DNA of 64,000 nucleotides from Pelodera strongyloides (lineage: Eukaryota; Nematoda; Chromadorea; Rhabditida; Rhabditidae). Location of the stretch: positions 147,325 to 211,324 of the forward strand of contig JAANDG010000229.1 in the NCBI GenBank assembly GCA_036852015.1. Reading direction: 5' to 3'. The notes beneath the pieces are model-generated. The model had not been told where the DNA came from. It was given only the letters and a program-made list of their open reading frames with translations, and searched no databases. The position numbers were made by a program, and so were the translations under genes. This document shows positions 1 to 10,928 of this stretch, piece by piece. Position 1 is the stretch's first letter, and each line of letters opens with the position of its first letter.

Positions 1-101
1 GGCTCACTCCCCAGCTGAGCCACTTCGAGTGGTGTTGGCAAATTGGTGGCGCTGTCCAGGCGCCAGTAACTTGCTCCCAACAATAGTTTGTCATCTGTCA
101 T
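1..101 (-). CDS. 5' end of an unidentified gene, truncated by the window edge
   Basis: The minus strand reads ATG at 101 and stays open for 33 codons to the left edge. It begins MTDDKLLLGASYW and continues with an L-D-S-A-T-N-L-P-T-P stretch and V-A-Q-L-G-S-E. Codon choice is balanced and the DNA is GC-richer than its surroundings, which is how coding exons look elsewhere in this window. No clear donor is seen before the edge. The peptide has no signal sequence and I do not recognise the family. The start is the first ATG, in the context AAAATGAC. Confidence 0.5.
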   Translation of the reverse strand, partial: MTDDKLLLGASYWRLDSATNLPTPLEVAQLGSE

Positions 102-3100
102 TTTCAGTTAGTTTGGTTTAGATGTGTTTTCAGTTGAATCTGAGCGGCCCCATCACTGTTCAGCGGCAAATTTCCCTGCAAGCACGTGTCTTACGCGTGT
201 AAGCTCTTTTGCAAAATATAAAATAAAAATAACAGGACAAAAGTACCGTACATATATCGTTTGTCACTTGGATCGAATCCGGATGTTGAGCGCCCGTTAT
301 TCATAAAATTAGCTTGCTCAGCTGAAATGTGTTCATTTTCAAACGCAATAAATAATAGGACTCTATATATGCATATAGGTTCGTTATCATTTGTTTGGGA
401 AATTGTATTGAATGTTCTTCGACCAGGCCACAGTTCTTTAAGTTACACTTAAACATGGGAAGAAAAGACAATCAATTGGGTGAATTTGGAAGTGTTATGG
501 AAGAATTATTGCAGAATGGTGAATCGATGCGCGAACTGTCACAATTAATTTTCAAAACTAATTACAAGTTCACCTGTTTTACTTTTATTAGTACAATGAG
601 AGGGTTGCTATGGTACTATTTGAATACCAATTAGGGCAATTATCGTTATGTTAATTAGTAGATGTCACGAACTGAAAAAGGGTAAACCCAGTCATCAGCA
701 ACGTAAATTATTGTGGACATTTTGACGCACAATGAACACGTACTGAACGTATTCTAACGTTTTACATATAACCGTATTCTGCATGAGGGAATCAAAGTTT
801 TCAGTGAAATGCTCCTTTATTATTGTAAAAAGTCATTGGAAATGATGCTGGTTGAGCACAGGATAAAATCGCGGTTATAGAGAACAATTGCACTTTCTTA
901 TAACTTGGTGATGACCATTAACCATCTGATATAATCCAGTTATTTATTGGAAGATTGTGACGCAGCAGAAGCAGCGACAAGTTGTTGAGCAGTCAACCAT
1001 ACAATACATCACAGAGCAACGCTCGTAGATTTTGTGAATGATTAAAGCAATTCTATTGTGTGAAGTTTGGCACAACACGCACACATTTTACCAGTGGAAC
1101 ACAATAGTGGAACTAGACCGGACTTTTCCGTTGAAGATCCATGAATTTTTTATTTGTCGAAGGAAATTATCGGTAAATATAAGGGTAAGAGATTATCCTT
1201 ACCATGTTTCCGCTTGCGACAACACCATAGACACATCGTACGGGATAGCCTTATTTCATCGGATAACAATGAACTTTCTACGTCTGCAAGCACGGTGATT
1301 TCTGGTTAAAAGGATGATGTCAAAGGTTACATCAACTAACTTAAACTTCCAATGCGAAACAAACAAGCGAAAAAGTATGGTCATAATACAACGCTGAAAA
1401 TCATCTGTGGCGAAATTCTCTAGCAAGCAGTTGTTATTTCATAACCACAATAAAGATAAACAGAATGACTACTAGATGTACATGCTTAATTGGAGATGTA
1501 CAAAAGATGAGAGTGTACTAATAGATAATCGTAATAATTTATTGGTTATAACTGAACACTAAAAGGTTTACGGGGGTGAAAGTCACAAGAAATTCTCAAT
1601 TAAACGAGGCGTGCATTATATTTTTGTTTAACCAAAGCCAACTCATTAAAATTAGTGATCATTAATCTGGACTCCGAACAGAACTTCGTTGCGAGGGTAG
1701 AACAACGGTGGTGAGGGTGAAACAGTTAATCCCTTTCTTGAAAAGAAAGAGGTGACATAAACATTAGCAATAAATTACTGCAAATGTTTTCGCGCAAAGC
1801 CTATTTATGAGACATTATTTATGAGCGTTTAAGAAACATTAAATACGCGAACAAGAATCATACGTTTTTTTATAGATTATGTTACAGTTACTGAGCGCAC
1901 GTATCTGACCATTAAACATATTTGTTACTATAAAACACGTCCGCAAATTTTGTTGATTATCTGGAAAATGGGTGGTGCGAAACTTGCTTCTCAGAAACTT
2001 GCTGTAATTACCATTTCGAAATTGAAACAGAAATTGGGGTTTGTGAAAAGTGCAGTGTACTGAAAAACGATAATAAACAATGACTTATTGTTTGCCCTAG
2101 GACGGATATTTTGTTTTTAATACAGACCACTTTTATAACTCCAACAGAATATAAAATTAAGAAGTCCCAACTACTTGTTTGTGCAAAACAATTTTTATGG
2201 GTTTATTTGAATAATTGCGCTGCAACATGCGTGCATTTTCCGTTTTTAAATAAGATACTTTAGGTTGCTACAGGTGTTTGCAAGGGTAAAGTGAAGAAAA
2301 AGAAGAATACCATTATATGAAGAAGACTGTGAGTGTATTATCATTTAGAATATGTAAACACAAAGAATGAGGGAGACTACATGTAATCAGCAGTGTTGTT
2401 TAGCATCCCATCCAGACTTTGGAGTGTAATAATAAACGGTCCCAATACTATGGCAACGTTGGGAGCCCAGAAAGGGAACATGAATATAACAACACATTAT
2501 GGGCGAGTCCGGATGATATATGTGACTACTACGAGAAGACAGAAGCTATATGAAGCAAATAAATAAATACGAATAAGTGCATAAAGAGCGTGAGCTCATG
2601 CGATCCAAACAGTTGTTTTTGCCTATTCACCCGCAATTGTGGAACAACGAATTGAACACAGTACGATGCATATAAGGTAAATGTGCGGTCAAACTCTAAT
2701 CAAGCGTTTCAGAATATAGCTTGTAATACGAATAAGTGTCTAAGTTTGTGCCAAATATTGTACTTTTTAACTTCCGACTGTCTGTCGGATAATAACAGCC
2801 ACAACCCTTTGTAATTTAAATATCCATTACATTTTAAAAGTACTTCAACAGTCGAATGCGCTGAAAAGCAAGTCTGAATAAAAAAAAAGTAAAGAAAGTG
2901 CTTAAAATACGTATGGCTATGGAAACCAAACAAGCAACTCTTTTGCAAAAAGGTCGAAAAATTAATATGTATTTTTATATAGACAACAGTGTTAGTTTTT
3001 CGGAAAAGCAATTTTTGGTCAATCGCAGTGCACCACAACATATTGTATTATTATGTGGCTTCAGTAGGCGGCTATACATGTGTATGTGTCGTTGCTAAGA

Positions 3101-3741
3101 AAATTTAAAATGTTCAGCAGCTATACGATTTTTGAAAATATGTACAAGGGTTACTTCCAGGTGGCGCTCGAAAATACCAGGATGATACACTAACACAATA
3201 CCCGACATCAAGACCATGTTTCGCAACCCAAAAAGGTAAGTCGTATTATGTTTTCGATGGGTTGGATTCCCAATGTTAAACTATTTCGCCCGTCATACAT
3301 TTTAATTGTGGACCTGGCCAATGTGGGTTGGTCGATGGGATTGCCGACGCATTAGTAATCATTAGGTAAATTGTCCTCAGATTGCTGGGCGCCTAGCAAT
3401 TACAATTTGTGCACAGTTAGTGCCAATACGCCAATACAAGTATTCTAGTAAACATACACTTGAAAAGAATTAGATATCCTGTCGTCATTTGTGTAAGGAT
3501 GCGAAGAATGTGCTTATTTGGTTTGTTGAAGATAACTACGTTAAAATGCTGATGGTTGCGTACAACAATGCTGGTTACGCTTACCGTACGTTTCCTTTAA
3601 TACAACAGATTATTGAAACGACAAACTCATAAATCGGTGGCTAAATTTGATCTACATTATACTTTTGTTCTTCTTTTACGCAAACCCGACACAGTGAATC
3701 ATATGCGTTGAGGGGGATTGCATTATGCTATATTTGTCTTC
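102..3741. other. AT-rich region with no confident gene
   Basis: Open frames are short and AT-biased. One coding-like stretch stands out on the plus strand at about 3473-3632. It is 53 codons, contains V-L-I-W-F-V-E-D-N-Y and has a plausible acceptor (TGTAAG) in front of the Asp codon. A short ATG frame at 3215 runs into a consensus donor (AAAAG then GTAAGT). The two do not join in phase, so neither is called as a gene. The rest may hold the promoter of the edge gene. Confidence 0.4.
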
Positions 3742-3867
3742 TTAGGAAGAGCTCAGTGTCAATACGGGGGCCCAAAGGTTCAGGCCTGCATGCTTGATTC
3801 GCTCGTAGATCTTTGACGCTCCACTCCCAGCCAGGTTCTCCAGGCTATCCACAATATTTACACGCAT
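3742..3867 (-). other. 41-codon ORF just downstream of the preceding gene
   Basis: The minus strand has an ATG frame beginning MRVNIVDSLENLAGSGASK and ending L-T-L-S-S-S-stop. Composition is protein-like and GC-richer than the flanks. It starts 72 bases past the stop of the NEPRO-like model. An in-frame TGA lies just upstream and there is no acceptor between, so it cannot be a further exon of that model as drawn. It may be a small gene, an alternative 3' exon with another upstream boundary, or chance. The plus strand here is also open (frame through 3877-4015, ending at a GTAAGT donor), so strand assignment is uncertain. Confidence 0.25.
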
Positions 3868-3938
3868 GGTGATAGGTTGTCAAGCTCGCGCGTTTCTTCT
3901 TGGAGGACCAAGGGGTTGCGTTTCGGCGAACGGCTTGC

Positions 3939-5724
3939 TTACAGCGCGGCTGCGCTTAAAGCAAGACCACTCTTGGAACAAAGGAGGATAGATACCAAAT
4001 CTAGGCAAGAACGAGGTAAGTCCGATCTGTGTAATCTGATTCTATCTAAAGTCGAGAAGAACCATACGTTTCAGCAATTAGGTGACATTTCTCAAAGTTA
4101 AAAATAACGCATTTTAATTTCCGGTCCAACGGATGGATAATATCAGCGAGGAAACGCTCGATTTCCTAACGAATTTCGCCATTGGAACGATAATTTTGTC
4201 GCTATTTTTGTCAATTTCCTTCGTAATACACAGGTAGACAATTTTTTTTTCAATTTTCGTTTAGGAAATTATAAGACCACGGTCAATGAAATCAATGAAA
4301 TATATGTTGTTATTTTGGACTTTTAACTTTTTTAGCATTTAACTTTAATTACTTTTGGAATTACATGTGGTGGAATCATTAATCAAACGTATCACATAGC
4401 ATGAGCAATCAAACATATTACATCGTAAATAAGTAAATTAATATTTACCTGTTGGTGGCTGTGGTGTGCTACTGTCTGTTGGGGTCTCTTCGATGGTCAT
4501 TACTACGTGTCTTTTAACGAAGTACTGGGAAGGACTCCTTTGGCCTCTTACTTCACCACGCAGCTGAGCGACTCCAGACCGAATATCTAGCCATACAGGC
4601 TCCAAAAACTCTTTTAAGCTTTCCACCAGTATCCTGAAAAGGAGCCACTTGCTTCCCTCCAAGAATGAGGAATAACTTGTAAACAATAAATGGCACATAG
4701 ACGACAAAAATGCAAATATGGCTAAATCTGGCAAAGGTTGTTTATGAGAGTCACAAATTTCCTTTAAACTCCTGATCAACTTCTTACATGTTAAATTTAT
4801 CAAAAAAAGTTGTGAAACAAGGGATAATGTGTTAATTTGGTTAACAATTTTGATGATGATTTTAAGAAAACATGAAGGGTACAATGGACGTTGTTGAATA
4901 CAAATAGATGAGTTGTTCCTCGGCTGAGTTATGTAATTGGTGTTCACGTTTGAGGGAAATACAATTGTGATAACAGGCAATTCCGAGTAAAGCTGCCAAG
5001 ATTGTAGGTCTTCAAATAGATGTATGGCTTCCTCTACGGCACCCATTCTCATCCATGACCGTAATGAAAAAGTGTTACGAAATGAACGTGTACCTAATGT
5101 GTCTAATATGCTGTTAGATAGCCGCAAGTCTAAATTTGCGAGAATTCTAGAATAAGAGAACTTGCTCGGATGTTTATCTTCCTGTAGAAAAAGCCAGCAT
5201 TGGCAGAACGTTCGCGATGGTCAGGCAATTGAATTAAATACAATTAGCAAATTAAACATTTTTTAAATAATTTATTTCGTAAAAGAAAGGGAGGAGCGTG
5301 GCGCAGTGGCAACTGCCTTGCTCACGTCTGCGGTCGTTGGCTCGAATCCGGCTCGGAACCTCACCCTACGAAAGGTGCAAAAAGTTGATAGCCGGGCAAA
5401 ACTGGCGGAGATAAATCGGCTTCCCGAGAAAATGGCCTCCGAGAAGTTTAAAGGCCGGATTGTAATGCTTCAGAAATGAACTAGAAACAGGTGCATCGTC
5501 TCTGCGGATTCGGCTGATATAACCCGGTACTCTTTATCTTTTAAGTAAAAAAAAAAATTTTCCAGGTATCTTCAAAGGGACTGACTCAGCTGATCTTTGC
5601 AGAAGAACCAGTCAAATAACTCAAGAATTGACTTTTCTTTGTTGCTCAACATTCCCATATTAGGAGCTTCCCATGTTTCATGTTTTTTAGGCATTACCAC
5701 CGATTGTGGTAAATTTTGACACAT
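3939..5724 (-). CDS. Three-exon protein, possibly NEPRO N-terminal-domain-like
   Basis: Exons are 5586-5724, 4449-5177 and 3939-4045, which join to about 324 residues. Exon 1 starts MCQNLPQSVVMPKKHE at the only good ATG. Exon 2 contains the pattern FSLRSWMRMGAVEEAIHLFE at about residues 80-99. It then has a long helical, leucine-rich part and a segment ending K-E-F-L-E-P. Exon 3 follows a TTTAG acceptor and ends S-A-A-A-L-stop. The order (Arg/Leu-rich helix, W-M-R-M, A-I-x-x-L-F-E, hydrophobic helices, L-x-E-P) resembles the N-terminal domain of nucleolus and neural progenitor protein, a presumed RNase MRP relative. This is pattern memory only and may be wrong. The exon 1 donor (A|GTCAGT) is weak. 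Exon 2 could instead begin at 5181, four bases upstream, but then the phase does not match. Intron 1 carries a SINE. Confidence 0.5.
4133..4237 (+). other. 34-codon ORF for a possible single-pass micropeptide
   Basis: The plus strand has ATG in a good context (CGGATGG) and reads MDNISEETLDFLTNF, then a hydrophobic run (A-I-G-T-I-I-L-S-L-F-L-S-I-S-F-V-I) and H-R before a stop. Acidic head, about 18 hydrophobic residues and a short basic tail fit a tail-anchored micropeptide. The final codon overlaps a possible donor (CAG then GTAGAC). The ORF lies antisense in intron 2 of the minus-strand gene. A 34-codon frame can arise by chance in such DNA. Confidence 0.2.
5291..5557 (+). mobile_element. 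tRNA-derived SINE with A and B boxes and a poly(A) tail
   Basis: The 5' end has a pol III A box (TGGCGCAGTGG, from about 5299). A B box (GGCTCGAATCC) follows at about 5339, the usual spacing of a tRNA head. Next comes about 200 bases of unrelated body with paired GC-rich words, and the element ends in a run of A at 5548-5557. It sits in intron 1 of the minus-strand gene, in the opposite orientation. No convincing target-site duplication was found and no second copy is present in the window. Confidence 0.75.
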
Positions 5725-6776
5725 TTTATCAACCCAAATCCGTTTATCTTCACGTTAACATCTTTACAATTATGTGACACAACTGCTATTTTATTTGCAT
5801 GCAAACGTTGATACGTCAATGTTATATGTCAAGACGCATCTAATCCAAAAAAACGACAAATTCATTCGTATTTGTAAAGGCAACAATGCCAAGAAAAATT
5901 GAAAATTTAAACAGAACAACGTCCACATGTCTACACGTGTTTTTCAATAGATGGCCTTTTATATTTACAACAAGTTTTGTTTATTGATTGATCAATTTTC
6001 CTGCATAATAGTACATATGTTGACATATTCTTTCTGCGAATACATGTCCCATGAAATTTTTATTTCTGTGAATCAATCAAACATATATATTTATGGTAAT
6101 TACTTGTCAAAGAATTGTGAAATAAATCTTCGTCTCAGCCCACCCACGTGCACTTTGTCACCTGGAAAATTGAACAGCAATTTTTAACGCACAATCAGTC
6201 ACTGAAATTAATGTGTGTTTTTGGCAATTACAACCCGGCTGACATAAGTAATCTGTCAAAAATCGCTGGCTTTAAAAACGAGGGCGGAATGCATTGTAAA
6301 TATTATTGACGATTCGATTCACGTTCTCGGTTAGGCATATTAAAATGATTGTATTCTGTGAATGCCAGCTGCATTGGTGACCGTTCCTGTTAAGAAGACT
6401 AGCCGAACAAATAACAGTCTATTTATGACTTTCATTGCATATAAGTAGTTTAAGCTGACTCGAAGGATACAACACATGGTGCTCCAAAGGCATTCCTTCT
6501 TTCTTCAATTAGTACAAATATTTTGTGTTTCGAATATGAGACCGCTGTGCCAAATAGAATATACTGTTTGTGAGAGTATCGCTTTCACTTAGGCAGCTTA
6601 ACACAACTGAAGCGCGGCCCCAGAAAGCGAAAATAACCCCGAAATAGAAAATTTTACGAAATTACTGAAACAGTAGTTCCTTATATATGCACTTTTATAA
6701 CGAATTATATCCACAGATACTTTTTCGGAAACTTTACAGATCTTTTTTTTGTTGAAAGAAGCAGCTTGATACATGG
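5725..6776. other. Intergenic DNA between divergent genes
   Basis: AT-rich sequence between the minus-strand gene starting at 5724 and the TATA box at 6777. Open frames here are short and biased, and I see no splice-supported exons. It presumably holds the promoters of both flanking genes. Confidence 0.5.
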
Positions 6777-6785
6777 TATATAAAG
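6777..6785 (+). promoter_or_regulatory. TATA box of the small secreted-protein gene
   Basis: TATATAAAG stands alone about 220 bases upstream of the ATG at 7004. Transcription would start near 6805-6815, leaving a leader of about 190 bases. It is the clearest core promoter motif in the window and suits a strongly or tissue-specifically expressed secretory gene. Confidence 0.5.
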
Positions 6786-7003
6786 AGCCAGAAAATGAGT
6801 GGCAACGTATCAACCAACCACACCAACTTTTACTGTTCTACATATTAGTGTTTATTGTCATCTTACTTAAGTGGGAAAGTGGAGCGTTTTTATCAATGAA
6901 TACCCAGTGTTTGTTTTGGTTCTTATGATTTTCGTTACTTCGACTAGTGGTTGTTTTTCTTCAAAAATAAAGTTTATTTAAGAAAGCTTAGAACTGAACA
7001 AAA

Positions 7004-9152
7004 ATGTCGACAGTATCTCTGTTTGCTGTGGTTCTACTCGCAATGGTTGCGCTCAGTACTTGCCGACACCAGAGAGGATATGTAAGTTATTTTAAGGAAA
7101 TTAACCTTAAGCTGCTCTAATTGAGGACAGTATGAATATTTAAAGTAAATCAACAACCAGATTTATCTTATTTTTTATGTCTGAATGACAAAATTCATTG
7201 TCTTCACTGATTTCAACGCGAAACTTTATGGTGCCCGGCGAAAAATGTGGTTCGTGTACATCTCGCCGCGCACTTCGGCTGGTTGTCGCCCGGCGCTCGC
7301 AAGGTATGCCCGGCAAAAGCGCGGCGCACCGACCGGACGAAAATGTGAAAAACCATGCAGCAACCGACAAAACGAGTGCGCGGCGCTTTCGCCCATTCTT
7401 CGCCCAGTTTTCGCGCCAAAGGGTAGTCAGTACACTTGCCCGGACCTGGCGACAGTAAGGCGAAGACTGGGCGAAGTGCGCGGCGAGATGTAGGCGAACC
7501 CCTTTTTTCCCCGCCCACCAACGAGCTTCGTCAGTATGCGGATCTAATAGAACTTCAAATACTAACGATTACTTGTTTGAAGTAGTTTTAATTCTAATCC
7601 AGCACTCAATGTCGACACTTTTTCAGATTGTTGTATGATTTACTAACAGATATTTTGGTTTGTTATGTTGTGTGATGGTTGGTGAAGCTTTTGTTATCTG
7701 TGAATCTCTGGAATCTACTTGAGATAGTCAGAGCACATGGTGCAAAAGAACAATTTTGTTTTTTAGGCAGTTTCACAAGATCACGACTTACCATTAGTCA
7801 CTAATAAAAAAAACAATAAGCGTAAAATGAAGTACATTAACATCCATTTTCAGTCCTCATCAACGGCTATGTGTTTTGTGAGTTATGATTAGCTCTTTGC
7901 TTGACTTTCTTTATTTCAACTCTCTTTAAAGCGAAATGCTAGCCTCTTTGGAAAATTTGCATATGATAAGCAAATCCTATGTATCCTATGCTAATTTTGT
8001 ACGATTGCCGTGGACGATCGTACAAAATTAGCATAAGATACATAGGATTTGCTTATCATATGTAAATTTTCCAAAGGGGCTAGCATTTCGCTTTAATTTA
8101 AAAGCGAAGCTTTGACTCCAATGTTATCTATACCTGCGTGAAAACGCAAATAATAAATAGTACCTTTCAAAGGAATTTCTGATCCCGTCCCCTTCTAAGA
8201 CCTTCCAAGACAAGTTGATGTAGAAAGAGTTGAACAAGTGTCTGTCCCCATGCTGTTGACTTATAACGCTGTCTTCGTTTTGTTCTCCATATGTATGATA
8301 TTTTTTAAAGCATCCCATCTACTCGATTTGCAGACCTAGGCCCAGACCGGTAATACGCGTCGGTTTTTTGTTTTGCTTTATTCGCAATGCATTTGTCAAG
8401 CGGTTTTTTTGCGTCTTGCTTTTCGCGCTTATCTTCCTCAACGTGTGCAACAAAAAAATAATAAGTAAACGGAACAAACCTTTAGAAGTTGAACGTTCTC
8501 CCATTCCTTAACGCCACTCGGAACCTTTCCAGGAATCTGAATGCCTACAAGGTGATACAATAAGCTTGTTTTAAGATGCATCAGTTTTTGGCAAAAATAG
8601 ACTTAGCAGCTGGGCCCAGTCTTATCCAACAGACAAATAAAGATAATAATATTATCGCTCCATACACTATCACCATAGTATAATTTTACCGGTGACAATT
8701 TTGTGTCACTCATAAGAAAAATCACGTTCTGGCTTTAGACAATAAAGCCAAGCATAGAGAGTTAACTCACTATTAGCGCGGCATCATTCGACCAAAAAAG
8801 AATCAGCGGGCGAAACGACATACTGAATTCCTCCCATGTTTAACGGATGACCTTATCAGTCTCTAACATTATCTGACAAGTTAACAAATAACGTTGTAAC
8901 CTCTGTTTCCCATGCACGCCACCCCCCATTTAGTTGTTTCCACCTGGACAAAAATGGAAGAGAACTGAAGATGAACTGGATGATGTGGTCAAAAGCGAAC
9001 AACTGAATACTCAGGAGATTGGCACTTACGAGAACGAACATGATGCCGAGCACTACGAGAACCAACCTACGTTGGAAGAGGACGAGGCCGAACTTTTCAG
9101 TAGAACACACAAATCACTCAGAAAGGCCTGGGTGCGAAATCAGCTCTATTAA
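7004..9152 (+). CDS. Small secreted protein, two exons, unknown family
   Basis: Exon 1 (7004-7081) encodes a clear signal peptide, MSTVSLFAVVLLAMVAL followed by S-T-C-R-H-Q-R-G-Y, and ends at a consensus GTAAGT in phase 0. Exon 2 (8934-9152) begins after CATTTAG in phase 0 with L-F-P-P-G-Q-K-W-K-R and ends N-Q-L-Y-stop. The product is 98 residues. The mature part is very acidic in the middle, with basic pairs at K-W-K-R and L-R-K, so proteolytic processing is possible. Only one Cys is present. The 1.85-kb intron is unusually long for so small a gene and carries two foldback elements. The exon pairing rests on phase and splice sites alone; an extra small exon in the intron cannot be excluded. 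Confidence 0.55.
7231..7520. mobile_element. GC-rich foldback element (MITE-like)
   Basis: About 290 bases of GC-rich DNA in an AT-rich intron, with terminal inverted repeats of about 70 bases. Left GTGCCCGGCGAAAAATGTGG matches the reverse complement of the right end, GTGGGCGGGGAAAAAAGGGG. Inside this is a perfect 19-base match (CATCTCGCCGCGCACTTCG at about 7259, and its complement at about 7472). The interior has repeated GGCGAA/TTCGCC words. There is no transposase frame and no clear target-site duplication. Open frames on both strands here are by-products of the GC content. Confidence 0.75.
7929..8093. mobile_element. Near-perfect palindromic MITE, copy A (TA target site)
   Basis: A 165-base hairpin. 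The left arm AAGCGAAATGCTAGCC and beyond is mirrored by the right arm ending GGCTAGCATTTCGCTT, with a short loop around 8010-8020. It is flanked by TA on both sides (7927-7928 and 8094-8095), the signature of Tc1/mariner-mobilised elements. A second copy is at 61275-61438. The left arms are identical. The right arms differ by two substitutions and one indel, so movement was recent. Confidence 0.88.
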
Positions 9153-9325
9153 ACATTATGACAACTTTTGTTAACACATTGTTATTCATACTAAGGAAAC
9201 ACACTTATTAACACGCACCGTTAGCATGTTGTGTTACTTACACATAGTTCTACGGCATTTTGTACTAATATGTTATGAAGATATTCATGTTAGGTTCCGA
9301 AAATTGTTGAGGGTGAATCTCTCTT

Positions 9326-9845
9326 ATGGTTCGCATTAGCAATCCCGTTCAGGGCGACGTTATGGAAATTCCACGCAGTAGTCTGATTGTTGGCGGTAGA
9401 GGGTATGGACCTGGATTCTTCGACTATAACCCCTTCCACATGATTAAGAGGGGAGGACGGGCTGGGGTAAGTGAAATATGTTATTCACACAAACCATATT
9501 TGTTTTCATCAGTGTTGAGTCCGTGAACACGAAGAGTTCCTGTCTGGAACTAGAGTTGATTTTGTCCGCAGGCTAATGGTAAGCCGAGTAGATAAAACCC
9601 GCATTTCTGCTTACAGAGGATGTTCAATGACGATTCTGCCCACTTCGACGATGTAACTCAAGAATACCGTCCTAAGGTGAGAATTATTAACTATCGCTAA
9701 TTACCAAATTCCAATAGTTAACCATGCTTTATGAGTCCGTGGAGGTTTTAGCTCATAGTAAACTGACAATGTTTCCTTCTAGAACGATGAGAACTTGTGG
9801 AACGTCAACGGTGAACTACCACGTGAAGCCTTCGCAACTAATTAA
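9326..9845 (+). CDS. Small protein with a dibasic site, possibly peptide precursor, unknown family
   Basis: Exons are 9326-9466, 9617-9676 and 9783-9845 with standard GT-AG borders, all in phase 0, giving 87 residues. An in-frame TGA lies just upstream of the ATG, so no earlier in-frame exon attaches directly. The protein has a Gly/aromatic-rich segment GGRGYGPGFFDYNPFHMI followed by K-R and G-G-R, then an acidic C-terminal half. The G-Y-G-P-G-F-F-x-Y run before K-R looks like a processed peptide. However, no signal peptide is encoded, so a missing 5' exon or another role is possible. It starts 174 bases after the stop of the upstream small gene on the same strand, a spacing that would suit an operon if this is a nematode. 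Confidence 0.6.
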
Positions 9846-10928
9846 TCAAAACACAACTACTCTAACACATTTGGTTTTCTTAATATTTGACACTGAACAG
9901 TTCAATCAAAGAACTAGAAGTTATAAAGCGCTAATGCTACTCATTTATTCAGTATGTATTATCCGCAGTCAAATGCATTCACCACACACGCTAGTGATTC
10001 ATTTTTCACTAGTTGCTTGCCTACCGCTTTCACAAATCAGCATTCATCGACATTCCCACTATGAAGTAAATTGACGAAAATATTAGAAAAAAATATTGCT
10101 TGCATAGTTACATAGCTGTCCTGTAAAATACTTACCCTCTTATGCTTTCTGTCCCACGTGCACATATACCCAATATTTCTCTGATTATGCTTAATCATAT
10201 ATTTGTATCAATAAACACTGCATATATGTTATTTCAGACTTCGACCCGTTTTAAAATACATTGCGTACAAAGAAATCAAAAGACGAAAATTTACACTCAT
10301 CAATTCATAGCATTCATCAAAGATTCAGGAAAGGCAATTAATTCAAATTAAAAACAGCAATTAATGGATTGACATTCAATTTGAGAGCAGACAATTAATA
10401 AACCATTTACTGGCAAATCATATGCAAATTTTTATGAGCCTTCCGTCCACACACCCAATATAACGCGGGCGTTCACCGGGTAGGTCTTTCAGTTTCTTAC
10501 TGTAGAGCTGCACTTTTCTCCAACAATTACACAACTACATGTACCATGTTCATTTTCTCATCATAGCGTGAGCTTCTAGGTCACTTCGCGCTCGTTAGTT
10601 TGTTCTTATTTTTATCAAGTGTAAAAAAATTAGCCTATATGGTAAGGACTTGAGACAAAAGTGAACACATCTAAAAGAGTAATTGCGCTTGTGATTTGAT
10701 ATTGGGATCATACTTTACTTTGAATGTTTTTACTCTTGATAAAAATCAGAATAAACCAATGATCGCGAAGTGACCGTCCCTTTAATGCAAAGACAATGCG
10801 GGTATTCATAGCTAAGACAATTTAAAAGCAGTACTCAAAGAAGTGTGGCGCTTATTTTATCACGCATTTTTTGGTTTGATGTTCAAGTATGGAAACCCTT
10901 TTGATCTAGTTTCCTCAGAGCCTCAACA
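9846..10928. other. Intergenic DNA, no gene seen
   Basis: AT-rich. The long frames at 9724-10351 run through introns or 3' UTR of the preceding gene and lack coding character. An AATAAA lies near 10396, too far to assign with confidence. Confidence 0.4.

Noticed and set aside
7425..7445. GTAGTCAGTACA shared with the LTR end
   Set aside because: Only 12 bases with weak flanking similarity; too short to infer a related element.
7140..7521. Overlapping GC-rich ORFs on both strands
   Set aside because: They lie in the foldback element and arise from its base composition.
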